Position numbers and translations under genes: made by a program. Under the pieces are notes generated by a model. It did no database searches, was not told the DNA's origin, and saw only the letters and a program-made list of their open reading frames with translations. From Glycomyces algeriensis (GTDB lineage: Bacteria > Actinomycetota > Actinomycetes > Mycobacteriales > Micromonosporaceae), in the NCBI RefSeq assembly GCF_027622855.1, contig NZ_JAPZVR010000025.1, positions 1-52,172 of the forward strand: a stretch of DNA of 52,172 nucleotides, given 5' to 3'. Below, in pieces: positions 8,157 through 16,904 of the stretch; position 1 is the stretch's first letter, and each line of letters opens with the position of its first letter.

Positions 8157-9377
8157 ATGAGTGCCAACGACGCGCCCGCTTTCGGTGTCGATTCCGAGGT
8201 GGGGCGCCTGCGCAGTGTCATGCTCCACCGCCCCGGGGGCGAACTGCGCCGCCTGACCCCGCGCAACAACGGCGCGCTGCTGTTCGACGGCATCCCCTGG
8301 GTCGAACGGGCGCAGGCCGAGCACGACCGGTTCGCCGGCACGCTCCTCGAGCACGGCGTCGAGGTCCTGTACGTCGGTGCGCTGCTTGCGGAATGCCTCG
8401 AGCTGCCCGAAGCGCGCGAGGCCGTGAGCGTCTCGGTGACCGCCGACCCGCGCCTGGGGCAGACCCTCGGACGCGAACTCGCGGCCTACCTGGCCGACCT
8501 CGAACCGGAACGGCTCGCCTCGGTCCTCGTGGAGGGCTTGACGAAAGAGGAGTTCGGTACCTCCGTCTCGTTGCGGCACAAGATGATGCGCCCGACCGAG
8601 TTCGTGATCGACCCGCTGCCGAACATGATGTTCACGCGGGACTCCTCGGTCTGGATCGGCGACGCGGTCGCCGTGACCAGCCTCGCGATGCCCGCGCGCC
8701 GCCGCGAGACCACCCTGACCGGCTTGATCTACCACCACCACCCCCGCTTCGCCGACGTGCCGAAGCTGTACGACCCTTCGCTGGAGCACTTGGAAGGCGG
8801 CGACGTGCTGGCGCTGGCGCCGGGCGTCCTGGCCGTGGGCGTCGGCGAGCGCACCACCCCGGCGGGCGCGGAGCGCTTGGCGCGCAAGGCCTTCGAACGG
8901 GGCCGCATCCACACGGTCCTGGTCGTCCCGATCGCGCAGCGCCGGGCGACGATGCACCTGGACACGGTCTGCACGATGGTCGACCGCGACCGCATGGTCA
9001 TGTACGCCCCGGCCGAGCAGCGCCTGGAGGCGTACACGCTCACCAGCACTGACGGCGGGGCGAGCCTGCGCATCAAGGGCCCCAGGCGGTTCCTGGACGC
9101 GGCGGCCGACGCGATCGGCGTCGACCGGATCGAGATCATCCACACCGGCGCGCGCGATGTCGTGACGGCCGAACGCGAGCAGTGGGACGACGGCAACAAC
9201 ACCCTCGCCCTCGCCCCCGGCATCGCGGTCGCCTACGAGCGCAACACGGTCACCAACGCCCGCCTCGAACGTGCCGGCATCAAGGTCCTCACGATCCCCG
9301 GCTCCGAACTCGGCTCCGGCCGAGGCGGCCCCAGGTGCATGTCCTGCCCGTCCGCACGAGACCCCTTCGCCGCGTAG
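8157..9377 (+). CDS. arcA: Arginine deiminase
   Basis: 406 residues. It hydrolyses L-arginine to L-citrulline and ammonia in the cytoplasm. Family motifs are in order: [12 protein letters not shown] near the N-terminus, LPNMMFTRD (substrate guanidinium binding), HLEGGD, MHLDTV with the catalytic histidine, and a C-terminal [10 protein letters not shown] where Cys394 is the expected nucleophile. Length and motif order fit the bacterial family. No arcB, arcC or arcD lies beside it, so energy yield through carbamate kinase cannot be assumed; nitrogen supply, acid tolerance or arginine depletion are alternatives. It has a leaderless promoter and a strong terminator, so it is monocistronic. Confidence 0.95.
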   Translation: MSANDAPAFGVDSEVGRLRSVMLHRPGGELRRLTPRNNGALLFDGIPWVERAQAEHDRFAGTLLEHGVEVLYVGALLAECLELPEAREAVSVSVTADPRLGQTLGRELAAYLADLEPERLASVLVEGLTKEEFGTSVSLRHKMMRPTEFVIDPLPNMMFTRDSSVWIGDAVAVTSLAMPARRRETTLTGLIYHHHPRFADVPKLYDPSLEHLEGGDVLALAPGVLAVGVGERTTPAGAERLARKAFERGRIHTVLVVPIAQRRATMHLDTVCTMVDRDRMVMYAPAEQRLEAYTLTSTDGGASLRIKGPRRFLDAAADAIGVDRIEIIHTGARDVVTAEREQWDDGNNTLALAPGIAVAYERNTVTNARLERAGIKVLTIPGSELGSGRGGPRCMSCPSARDPFAA

Positions 9378-9412
9378 TCGACAAGGGACAGAAGGGCACC
9401 GGTTCAACGGCA

Positions 9413-9447
9413 AAGAAGGGCCGGACGCATCGCGTCCGGCCCTTCTT
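9413..9447 (+). terminator. Strong bidirectional terminator between arcA and purD
   Basis: AAGAAGGGCCGGACGC (9413-9428), loop ATC, and its perfect complement (9432-9447) form a 16-bp stem. The AAGAA/TTCTT flanks give a U-rich end in both directions. Confidence 0.9.
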
Positions 9448-9471
9448 GTTGCGCTGCTGAGCTGTGCCTTC

Positions 9472-10692
9472 TTAAATGCCCGCGGCGATGTCCTTGCGGT
9501 AGTAGCCGCCTTCGAGCTTGACGCCCTCGGCGAGGGTGTAGGCCTCTTGGCGGGCCTGCGCGATGGAGGCGCCGGTGCCGACGCAGTTGAGGACGCGGCC
9601 GCCGGTGGCGATGAGCTGGCCGGAGGCGTCGAGCGCGGTGCCGGCGTGGAAGACGCCGGACTCGTCGGCGCCGTAGAGCGGGCGGCCGGTGACGGTGTCG
9701 CCCGGGTAGCCCTCGTTGGAGACGACGACGCAGACGGCCGCGCCTTCGCGCCACCACAGATGGCCGAACGACTCGAGCTTCCCGGTCGCCGCCGCGTACA
9801 GGAGCCCGCCGAGCGGGGTCTCCAGGAGGGCGAGGATCGCCTGGATCTCCGGGTCGCCGAAGCGGGCGTTGAACTCGACGACCTTGAGGCCCTTCGAGGT
9901 CAGGGCCAGGCCGCAGTAGAGGGTGCCGACGAACGGGATGCCGCGCCCGGCGAGCTCGGCCAGGGTCGGCTCGGCGACGCGCTCCATGATCTCGGCGACG
10001 AGGTCGTCCGGGGCCCACGGCAGCGGCGTGTAGGCGCCCATGCCGCCGGTGTTGGGGCCGGTGCCGCCGTCGCCGATGCGCTTGAAGTCCTGGGCGGGGA
10101 GCAGCGCCTTGGCGTGCTGGCCGTCGCTCACGACGAAGAGGGAGACCTCGGGGCCGTCGAGGTACTCCTCGATGACGACGCGTTCGCACTGGAGGGCGTG
10201 GGCGAGGGCCTGGGCGCGGTCGTCGGTGACGACGACGCCCTTGCCGGCGGCGAGGCCGTCGTCCTTGACGACGTAGGGCGCGCCGAACTCGTCGAGCGCG
10301 GCCTCGGCCTCTTCGCGGGTCTTGCAGACGCGCGCGGCGGCGGTCGGGACGCCCGCGGCGGCCATGACCTCCTTCGCGAAGGCCTTCGAGCCCTCGATGA
10401 GGGCGGCTTGGCCGCTCGGGCCGTACACCGGGATGCCCTTGGCGCGGACCGCGTCGGCGACGCCCGCGACCAGCGGGGCCTCGGGGCCGACGATGACGAG
10501 GTCGGCCGCGGAGGTCACCGCCAGGGAGGCCACGGCGGCCGGGTCGGTCTGGTTCACCGGCACGCAGTCGCCGAGGGCGGCCATGCCGGGGTTGCCCGGG
10601 GCGCAGATGAGCTTGGTGACGGATTCGTCCTCGGCCAGCGACGCCGCAAGGGCGTGCTCGCGGCCGCCGGAGCCGATCAGGAGTACTCGCAC
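9472..10692 (-). CDS. purD: Phosphoribosylamine-glycine ligase (GAR synthetase)
   Basis: 406 residues, GTG start. It joins 5-phosphoribosylamine and glycine using ATP, the second step of purine synthesis. The N-terminus MRVLLIGSGGREHALA is the classic PurD start. The ATP-grasp core includes KDDGLAAGKGVVV and the family signature FNARFGDPEIQ. The C-terminal domain ends with HAGTALDASG..ATGGRVLNCVG. The GTG start is set by a -10 element only six bases upstream. It is transcribed away from purB; the other pur genes lie on the opposite strand. Confidence 0.97.
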   Translation of the reverse strand: MRVLLIGSGGREHALAASLAEDESVTKLICAPGNPGMAALGDCVPVNQTDPAAVASLAVTSAADLVIVGPEAPLVAGVADAVRAKGIPVYGPSGQAALIEGSKAFAKEVMAAAGVPTAAARVCKTREEAEAALDEFGAPYVVKDDGLAAGKGVVVTDDRAQALAHALQCERVVIEEYLDGPEVSLFVVSDGQHAKALLPAQDFKRIGDGGTGPNTGGMGAYTPLPWAPDDLVAEIMERVAEPTLAELAGRGIPFVGTLYCGLALTSKGLKVVEFNARFGDPEIQAILALLETPLGGLLYAAATGKLESFGHLWWREGAAVCVVVSNEGYPGDTVTGRPLYGADESGVFHAGTALDASGQLIATGGRVLNCVGTGASIAQARQEAYTLAEGVKLEGGYYRKDIAAGI

Positions 10693-10727
10693 ACCGCCAG
10701 TTTACGTGGCGGATACGTGCTGGTTAA
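10693..10727 (-). promoter_or_regulatory. Leaderless promoter of purD
   Basis: Read on the minus strand: TTAACC (10727-10722), 17 bases, TAAACT (10704-10699), then six bases to the GTG at 10692. No Shine-Dalgarno sequence is present, so the mRNA probably begins at the start codon. Confidence 0.65.
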
Positions 10728-10921
10728 CCGCCACGCCGAGTGGTTCCCGGCACTCGGGACCGCATTTCCTCACACTTTCGGGTGACAGGGCGGCCGCGGG
10801 GGCCGGTTTTTGTCGGACCCGGGCGGCATCGTGGGACGTACGGTCCCCAGGGTGGGTGGGGGCTAGGGATGGCCTTAACAGTGACCCACCCTTAGTAGGG
10901 CGGGCATGCGCGCCTTGCAAC

Positions 10922-10996
10922 GAGCGGCCCGGGAGAGCGGCCCGGGCGAGTGGTCCCGGGCGAGCGGCCCCGACGAGCGGTCCCGACGAGCGGCGG
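10922..10996. repeat. Degenerate 13-bp tandem repeats upstream of purB
   Basis: Five and a half head-to-tail units of 13 bases (one of 14) follow the pattern GAGCGGYCCCGRC, at 10922, 10935, 10948, 10962, 10975 and 10988. Just after them is a 14-bp perfect hairpin, GCCGCGCGAAAGCG (11009-11022) with loop GCC and its complement (11026-11039). Confidence 0.75.
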
Positions 10997-11215
10997 TCAC
11001 GGTTTCAGGCCGCGCGAAAGCGGCCCGCTTTCGCGCGGCCTCGAGGACCCGGCGGACCGCCGGGGCGAGTCGCCGGGGTGAGCGGTGCCGCCGCGCAGCC
11101 GCCGACCGGGCGAGCCCACGCTGCCGCGCGCGTCTCACGCCGAGGGATCGCCGTGCGGGTCACGGTCGGCGGCCGACCCTGATCGCGCAAGCGAGCGCAG
11201 TGCCATGATGGGCGC

Positions 11216-12634
11216 GTGACTGCGAATGTGCTCGCCGAGCGTTATGCCTCCGCCTCGATGCGCGACATCTGGGACCCCGTCGGCAAGATCAAGGCCGAGC
11301 GGCGCCTCTGGCTGGCCGTCCTCCAGGCCCAGCACGACCTGGGCGTCACCGTCCCCGACGGTGTGATCGCCGACTACGAGCGCGTGCTCGACCAGGTCGA
11401 CCTCGCCTCCATCTCGATGCGCGAGCGCGTCACGAAGCACGACGTGAAGGCCCGCATCGAGGAGTTCTCCGACCTTGCCGGCCACCAGCACATCCACAAG
11501 GGCATGACCAGCCGCGACCTCACTGAGAACGTCGAGCAGATGCAGGTCCGCCAGTCCCTCGAGCTGGTGCGCGACCGCCTCGTCGCCGCCCTCGTGCGCC
11601 TCGCGGCCCGCGCCGCGCAGCACCGCGACCTCGTCATGGCCGGGCGCAGCCACAACGTGCCCGCGCAGGCCACCACCCTCGGGAAGCGGTTCGCGACCTG
11701 GGCCGAGGAGCTTCTGGCCGCCCTCGACCGCATCGAGGACCTCCTCAAGCGCTACCCGCTGCGCGGCATCAAGGGCCCCGTGGGCACCGCGCAGGACATG
11801 CTCGACCTCTTCGACGGCGACACCGCGAAACTCGCCGACCTCGAGACCCGCGTCGCCCGCCACCTCGGCTTCGACCGCGTCATGGACTCGGTCGGCCAGG
11901 TCTACCCGCGCTCGCTCGACTACGAGGTCGGGTCCGCGCTCGTCCAGGCCGTCGCCGGCCCCTCGTCCGCCGCGATCACCATCCGGCTCATGGCCGGCGC
12001 CGAGCTCGCCACCGAAGGGTTCATGCCCGGCCAGGTCGGCTCGTCCGCCATGCCGCACAAGATGAACACCCGCTCCTCCGAACGAGTGAACGGCCTCGCC
12101 GTCGTCGTGCGCGGGTACGCCGCGATGCTCGGCGAGCTCGCCGGCGACCAGTGGAACGAAGGGGACGTCTCCTGCTCGGTGGTCCGCCGCGTCGCCCTCC
12201 CCGACCTGTTCTACGCCGTCGACGGCCTGTATGAGACCTTCCTCACGATCCTCGACAACTTCGGGGCCTACCCGGCCGTGATCGGCGCCGAGCTCGACCG
12301 CTACCTGCCGTTCCTGACCTCCACAAAGGTCCTCATGGCGGCCGTCAAGCAGGGCGGGGGCCGCGAGGACGCGCACGAGGCCATCAAGGAGCACGCCGTC
12401 GCCGTCGCCCGCGCCATGCGCGAGAGCGGCCAGCGCGAGAACGACCTCTTCGACCGCCTCGCCGAGGACCCGCGGCTGCCCCTCGACCGGGCCGGCCTGG
12501 ACGCCCTTGTAGCGAATCCGGGTGAATTCATCGGCGCCGCAGGCGATCAGGTGGACCGCGTCGCCGAAAGGGTGGCCGCGGCGGCGAAATCGCACCCTGA
12601 GGCCGCGTCCTACCGACCGGGAAACATCCTATGA
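11216..12634 (+). CDS. purB: Adenylosuccinate lyase
   Basis: 472 residues, GTG start. It cleaves SAICAR to AICAR and adenylosuccinate to AMP, both releasing fumarate. Motifs: MRDIWDPVGKI at the N-terminus, HKGMTSRDLTEN with active-site residues, AGRSHNVPAQ with the catalytic histidine region, and the fumarase/aspartase superfamily signature GSSAMPHKMN with the catalytic serine. Length is normal for the actinobacterial form. No Shine-Dalgarno precedes the GTG; a -10-like CATGAT is six bases upstream. It is separate from purSQL by 107 bases including a hairpin. Confidence 0.97.
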   Translation: MTANVLAERYASASMRDIWDPVGKIKAERRLWLAVLQAQHDLGVTVPDGVIADYERVLDQVDLASISMRERVTKHDVKARIEEFSDLAGHQHIHKGMTSRDLTENVEQMQVRQSLELVRDRLVAALVRLAARAAQHRDLVMAGRSHNVPAQATTLGKRFATWAEELLAALDRIEDLLKRYPLRGIKGPVGTAQDMLDLFDGDTAKLADLETRVARHLGFDRVMDSVGQVYPRSLDYEVGSALVQAVAGPSSAAITIRLMAGAELATEGFMPGQVGSSAMPHKMNTRSSERVNGLAVVVRGYAAMLGELAGDQWNEGDVSCSVVRRVALPDLFYAVDGLYETFLTILDNFGAYPAVIGAELDRYLPFLTSTKVLMAAVKQGGGREDAHEAIKEHAVAVARAMRESGQRENDLFDRLAEDPRLPLDRAGLDALVANPGEFIGAAGDQVDRVAERVAAAAKSHPEAASYRPGNIL

Positions 12635-12672
12635 CTCGCTGTGACCTGGCACCGTCCTCGTAGCTCGGCACT

Positions 12673-12700
12673 GGCCCTGGTCAGGGCCGGTGAATATGCT
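12673..12700 (+). promoter_or_regulatory. Hairpin and -10 element before purS
   Basis: GGCCCTG (12673-12679), two bases, and CAGGGCC (12682-12688) form an inverted repeat after purB. TATGCT (12695-12700) follows as a likely -10 for purSQL. The dyad covers the -35 position, so it may be a purB terminator, an operator for the purSQL promoter, or both. Confidence 0.5.
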
Positions 12701-12741
12701 TGCCCTGTTGTCCCGTCCATGTGACCGACAGGAGTGCGCCC

Positions 12742-12987
12742 GTGGCCCGTGTAGTGGTCGACGTGATGCTGAAGTCCGAAATCCTCGACCCCCAGGGCGA
12801 GGCCGTCCTCGGGGCGCTGCCCCGGCTGGGCGTCAACGACGTGTCGTCGGTGCGGATCGGCAAGCGCGTCGAGATCGAATTCGACGAGAACGCCCAGAAC
12901 GTCGAGGAGCAGTCGCGAGTGATCGCCGACCAGCTCCTGGCCAACCCGGTCATCGAGAGCTTCTCGCTGTCGATCGAGGGCTCATGA
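12742..12987 (+). CDS. purS: Phosphoribosylformylglycinamidine synthase subunit PurS
   Basis: 81 residues from GTG 12742, chosen because AGGAG lies about eight bases upstream and the product then starts [11 protein letters not shown] like other PurS proteins. PurS is the small structural subunit that docks PurQ onto PurL and allows ammonia transfer. The LDPQGEAV motif and the FDENA..VEEQ region match the family. Its last bases overlap purQ (ATGA), so the three FGAM synthase subunits are made from one message. Confidence 0.95.
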   Translation: MARVVVDVMLKSEILDPQGEAVLGALPRLGVNDVSSVRIGKRVEIEFDENAQNVEEQSRVIADQLLANPVIESFSLSIEGS

Positions 12988-13682
12988 GTGCGCGCGTCGG
13001 GGTCGTGACCTTCCCCGGCTCGCTCGACGACCGGGACGCCGCCCGCGCGGTGCGCCTGGCCGGCGGCGAGCCGGTGGGGCTGTGGCACGACGACGCCGCG
13101 CTCGGCCGCGTCGACGCCGTGTTCCTGCCCGGCGGGTTCTCCTACGGGGACGCGCTGCGCTGCGGCGCCATCGCCCGCTTCTCGCAGGTGATGGACACCG
13201 TGAAGGCCGCCGCGGCCCAGGGGATGCCCGTCCTCGGGGTCTGCAACGGCTTCCAGGTGCTGTGCGAATCGCACCTGCTGCCGGGCGCGCTGGTGCGCAA
13301 CGCCCACCTGCGCTACCGCAACCGCCCCGCGCGCCTGCGCGTCGAGACCTCCCGCACCGCGTGGACGCGTCTCTACCAGCCGGGCAGCGAAGTGGTCTTC
13401 CCCGCCAAGCACGGCGAGGGCCGGTACGTCGCCGACGAGGCCGTCCTCGACCGGCTCGAGGCCGACGGCCGCGTCGTCTTCCGGTACCTCGACAACCCGA
13501 ACGGCTCGATGCGCGACATCGCCGGGGTGACCAACGAGGCCGGGAACGTCGTGGGCCTCATGCCCCACCCCGAGCACGCCGTCGACGAGCTGACCGGCCC
13601 GTCGAACGACGGGCTCGGCATCGTCGCCTCCGTCCTGGCCCACCTCACCGGGGCCGCCGACACCAGTGGAGTCAGCCGATGA
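12984..13682 (+). CDS. purQ: Phosphoribosylformylglycinamidine synthase subunit PurQ (glutaminase)
   Basis: 232 residues. A class I glutamine amidotransferase that supplies ammonia to Pur[10 protein letters not shown] places the nucleophilic cysteine at 87; [10 protein letters not shown] near the C-terminus provides the catalytic histidine and glutamate. The N-terminus [12 protein letters not shown] is typical of PurQ. The start ATG 12984 overlaps the purS stop, and its own stop overlaps the purL start, both as ATGA. Confidence 0.97.
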   Translation: MSARVGVVTFPGSLDDRDAARAVRLAGGEPVGLWHDDAALGRVDAVFLPGGFSYGDALRCGAIARFSQVMDTVKAAAAQGMPVLGVCNGFQVLCESHLLPGALVRNAHLRYRNRPARLRVETSRTAWTRLYQPGSEVVFPAKHGEGRYVADEAVLDRLEADGRVVFRYLDNPNGSMRDIAGVTNEAGNVVGLMPHPEHAVDELTGPSNDGLGIVASVLAHLTGAADTSGVSR

Positions 13683-15955
13683 GCCAGCTCAACGTCGCCA
13701 TCGACACCGTCGGGGTCGCCGACGCGACCCCCGACGAGAAGCAGCCGTGGGCCGAACTGGGCCTGAAAGAGGACGAGTACCAGCGGATCCGCGAGATCCT
13801 CGGGCGCCGCCCCACCCAGTCCGAGCTCGCCATGTACTCGATCATGTGGTCCGAGCACTGCTCGTACAAGTCGAGCCGGGTGCACCTGCGCCAGTTCGGC
13901 GAGAAGAACCCGAAGACCCCGCGCCTCCTGGCCGGGATCGGGGAGAACGCGGGCGTCGTCGCCATCGACGAGAACATCGCGGTCACCTTCAAGGTCGAAT
14001 CCCACAACCACCCGTCCTATGTGGAACCCAAGCAGGGGGCGGCCACCGGCGTCGGCGGCATCATCCGCGACATCATCGCCATGGGCGCCCGCCCGATCGC
14101 GGTCATGGACTCCCTTCGCTTCGGCGCCATCGACCACCCCGACACCGCCCGGGTCCTCCCGGGCGTGGTCGACGGCATCGGCCACTACGGCAACTGCGTG
14201 GGCCTCCCCAACATCGGCGGCGAGACCTACTTCGACGCCTGCTACCAGGGCAACCCGCTCGTCAACGCCCTCAGCGTCGGCGTCATGCCGCGCTCGCGCC
14301 TCCAGTCCATGCAGGCCAGCGGCGTCGGCAACACCGTGATCCTCATGGGCGCCAAGACCGGCCGCGACGGCATCGGCGGCGTCTCCGTCCTCGCCTCCGC
14401 CACCTTCTCCGAGACCGGTGAAGGCGACGCCCGCCCGAGCGTGCAGGTCGGCGACCCGTTCACCGAGAAGCTGCTCATCGAGGTCTGCCTCGAGCTCTTC
14501 GACGCCGGCCTCGTCGTCGGCGTCCAGGACCTCGGCGGCGCCGGCCTCACCTGCGCGCTCAGCGAGACCGCGGCCGCCGGCGACGGCGGCATGCACGTCG
14601 ACCTCGAGCGCGTCCCGCTGCGCGCCAAGGGCATGGAGCCGCAGGACATCCTCGCCTCGGAGTCGCAGGAGCGCATGCTCCTCATCGTCGACCCCGCCAA
14701 GGCCGAGGAAGTCCTCGCGCGCTCGCGCCGCTGGGGCCTGCTCGCGACCGAGATCGGCACGGTGACCGACACCGGCCGCCTCGTCGTCGACTTCCACGGC
14801 CAGACCGTGGTCGACGTGCCGCCGAAGTCGCTCGCCGACGAGGGCCCGGTCTACCACCGGCCCATCGCCGAACCGAACGACCTGGGGCTCATCGCCGTCG
14901 ACCGGGCCGAGACGCTGCCGCGTCCGACCACCGCCGACGAGATCCGCCAGACCGTCCTCGACATGGCCGCCAGCCCGAACCTGTGCGACAAGTCCTGGAT
15001 CACCGAGCAGTACGACTCCTCGGTCTTCGGGAACACGGTGCTCGGCACGCCGCACGACGCGGGCGTGGTGCGCCTCGACGAGCGCACCGGCGTCGGCATC
15101 GCGATCTCCCTCGACGGCAACGGCCGCTTCGCGCGGCTCGACCCGTACGTGGGCGCGCAGCTCTCGCTCGCCGAGGCCTACCGGAACGTCGCCGTCACCG
15201 GCGCGACCCCGATCGCCATCTCCGACTGCCTCAACTTCGGCTCGCCGGAGGACCCGCACGTCATGTGGCAGTTCGAGCGGGCCGTCACCGGCATCGCCGA
15301 CGGCGCGCAGAAGCTCGGCATCCCCGTGACCGGCGGCAACGTCTCGTTCTACAACCAGACCGGACGCGACGCTATCCACCCGACGCCCGTCATCGGCGTG
15401 CTCGGCGTGATCGACGACGTGGCCCGCCGCATCCCGCTCGGCCTGGGCAAGACCGGCGACACGATCGCGCTGGTCGGCACCACCGAAGAGGAGCTCTCGG
15501 GCTCCGAGTGGGCGTCGGTGAAGCACGGCCACCTCGGCGGCGTGCCGCCGAAGGTCGACCTCGACCACGAGATGAAACTCGCCGAGCTGCTCTCGCGCCT
15601 GGCCGGGACCGAGCAGCTCGCCGCCGCGCACGACCTCTCCGAGGGCGGGCTCGCGCAGGCGCTGGTGGAGGCGATCTGCTTCTCCGGGCTCGGCGCGCAG
15701 ATCCTCCTGCCCGAGGGCGCGGACGCGTTCACGTACCTGTTCTCGGAGTCGTCCGGGCGCGTGCTCGTGGTGATCCCGCGCGGCCAGGAGCTGGCCGTGC
15801 GCACCGCGTGCGAGCAGCGCGGTCTGCCGATCACGCCGCTGGGCGTGACCGACGCGAACACCGACGGCCTGCACCTGCGCGACCACTTCGACATCGGCCG
15901 CGAGGAGCTCGAGGCGTCCTGGAAGGGCCGCATCGGCCTCCACCTCGGCGAGTAA
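13679..15955 (+). CDS. purL: Phosphoribosylformylglycinamidine synthase subunit PurL
   Basis: 758 residues, the normal length for the small PurL that works with PurS and PurQ. It converts FGAR, ATP and ammonia to FGAM. Visible motifs: [30 protein letters not shown] for the first AIR-synthase-like half, [10 protein letters not shown], and a second ATP-like half with [13 protein letters not shown] and [17 protein letters not shown] 13679 overlaps the purQ stop. Six bases after its stop lies a copy of the 21-bp operator-like sequence otherwise found in front of the GntR regulator gene. Confidence 0.97.
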   Translation: MSQLNVAIDTVGVADATPDEKQPWAELGLKEDEYQRIREILGRRPTQSELAMYSIMWSEHCSYKSSRVHLRQFGEKNPKTPRLLAGIGENAGVVAIDENIAVTFKVESHNHPSYVEPKQGAATGVGGIIRDIIAMGARPIAVMDSLRFGAIDHPDTARVLPGVVDGIGHYGNCVGLPNIGGETYFDACYQGNPLVNALSVGVMPRSRLQSMQASGVGNTVILMGAKTGRDGIGGVSVLASATFSETGEGDARPSVQVGDPFTEKLLIEVCLELFDAGLVVGVQDLGGAGLTCALSETAAAGDGGMHVDLERVPLRAKGMEPQDILASESQERMLLIVDPAKAEEVLARSRRWGLLATEIGTVTDTGRLVVDFHGQTVVDVPPKSLADEGPVYHRPIAEPNDLGLIAVDRAETLPRPTTADEIRQTVLDMAASPNLCDKSWITEQYDSSVFGNTVLGTPHDAGVVRLDERTGVGIAISLDGNGRFARLDPYVGAQLSLAEAYRNVAVTGATPIAISDCLNFGSPEDPHVMWQFERAVTGIADGAQKLGIPVTGGNVSFYNQTGRDAIHPTPVIGVLGVIDDVARRIPLGLGKTGDTIALVGTTEEELSGSEWASVKHGHLGGVPPKVDLDHEMKLAELLSRLAGTEQLAAAHDLSEGGLAQALVEAICFSGLGAQILLPEGADAFTYLFSESSGRVLVVIPRGQELAVRTACEQRGLPITPLGVTDANTDGLHLRDHFDIGREELEASWKGRIGLHLGE

Positions 15956-15961
15956 AACCCG

Positions 15962-15982
15962 ATAGGATATATCCTATAGGAT
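15962..15982 (-). promoter_or_regulatory. Orphan copy of the GntR-region palindromic site
   Basis: The 21 bases here are the exact reverse complement of 34319-34339. They contain the palindromes ATAGGATATATCCTAT and ATCCTATAGGAT overlapping each other. The site lies six bases after the purL stop and eight bases before a terminator stem, with no gene start nearby. Chance identity of 21 bases so AT-rich in this GC-rich DNA is very unlikely. Confidence 0.75.
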
Positions 15983-15989
15983 TTTGGGC

Positions 15990-16019
15990 ACTGCCCTGGA
16001 GCTTCGGTTCCAGGGCAGT
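15990..16019 (+). terminator. Terminator of purSQL
   Basis: ACTGCCCTGGA (15990-16000), loop GCTTCGGT, TCCAGGGCAGT (16009-16019): an 11-bp perfect stem followed by TTTCC. It is 34 bases after the purL stop and between convergent genes. Confidence 0.85.
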
Positions 16020-16118
16020 TTCCGTAGGTAATAAGAAGAAGCCGGGCGATTCGGCGGGCGGTACGTCCGGCCGCGAGTTACAGCACGGCCATGTGATGCG
16101 CAGTCGACTCGCGGGCAA

Positions 16119-16206
16119 GGAGCAGTTGCGCGATTCGCGGCAGCCAAGCAGGGCGCGTTCGTCGACGGCCGCGGCGACCGGAGCAGTCGCGCGAATCGCG
16201 ACAGCC
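16119..16206. repeat. Two near-identical 27-bp repeats in the purL-side intergenic region
   Basis: GGAGCAGT[T/C]GCGCGA at 16119 and 16180, each continuing to CAGCC, match at 24 of 27 positions and start 61 bases apart. Each has a palindromic core (CGCGA[T/A]TCGCG). A weaker third copy spans the 3' end of the sterol-carrier-like gene (about 16276-16300). The rest of 16020-16286 has no supported gene. Confidence 0.7.
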
Positions 16207-16286
16207 GGGCTGATCGCCGAGCGGCTTGTCCGTGGGCAGGGGGGCGAATCGCCGAGGAGTGGGCCCGCGAGCGAGGAGCAGCCTCG

Positions 16287-16649
16287 CTATTCGTCGAGCG
16301 GTTCGCCCGTCAGGGCCGCGATCGGGAGCAGCTCGCTCAGGTCGGCGCGCTGGCCCGAGGCCGATACTGTGCCGGACTTGAGCGCTTCGTGCCATTGGGT
16401 GCGGCCGGTGGCGAGGAGCAGGAACACGAGCGGTTGACATTCCACGACGTTCGGCGGGGTGCCGCGGCGGTGCCGCGGGCCCTCGACACACTGGACCGCG
16501 CCGTACGGAGGAACGCGAACCTCCACAGTGTGACCAGGGGCTTTCTCCGCCAGCGCCTGCAGCAGGGCCCGGACCGCGCCCTTGAGGGCCTCCCGGTCGG
16601 GCGCCTCGCCGTTGTCGATCGCGGCCATGGCATCGACCACAGCGTCCAC
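16287..16649 (-). CDS. Sterol carrier family protein
   Basis: 120 residues from GTG 16649, chosen for GGAGG seven bases upstream. The product matches a small actinobacterial family related to the SCP-2 fold and usually encoded beside purL/purF: VEVRVPPYGAVQCVEGPRH is its conserved core, followed by RGTPPNVVE and a C-terminal SGTVSASGQRADLSELLP that corresponds to the SCP-2 strand and helix. The ligand is unknown; a hydrophobic small molecule is assumed from the fold. The reading frame stays open far upstream but only as an antisense artefact. It is divergent from the large membrane protein gene, with 255 bases between. Confidence 0.8.
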   Translation of the reverse strand: MDAVVDAMAAIDNGEAPDREALKGAVRALLQALAEKAPGHTVEVRVPPYGAVQCVEGPRHRRGTPPNVVECQPLVFLLLATGRTQWHEALKSGTVSASGQRADLSELLPIAALTGEPLDE

Positions 16650-16904
16650 GGGGAGACCTCCGAACCACGTTAGACTGCCCGTTACGGCACGTCGCCGAAC
16701 GGGCGTGCTCTTGCAATTGTGTGCCAGGCCGAGTGCCCGGAAGAGCGGGCTCACGGACGCCGCGGTGCCCGCACCCCGGTCCCGTGACCGAATTGAGACC
16801 AGGCATAGTGGCGACGACGGCCCGCTTCCGTGGGTTCGTCGTGCCTGCCCGTGGCAGATGGCCGCGAGCGGTGCTGGATGGCACATGCCCAGGAGGGGAT
16901 GTAG

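Larger units (their letters stand above)
10693..11215. other. Divergent purD-purB intergenic region
   Basis: 523 bases without a supported gene. The purD promoter is at the left edge, and the 13-bp repeats and the 14-bp hairpin are in the right half. At the right edge CATGAT (11204-11209) lies six bases before the purB GTG and may be a weak leaderless -10. The stretch 10740-10900 shows nothing recognisable. Confidence 0.6.

Noticed and set aside
9271..10785. A long plus-strand open frame opposite purD
   Set aside because: The product is a low-complexity antisense sequence; purD motifs are complete on the minus strand.
13373..15943. A long minus-strand open frame opposite purL
   Set aside because: The product is an Arg/Val/Gly/Asp-rich shadow, and purL on the other strand is certain.
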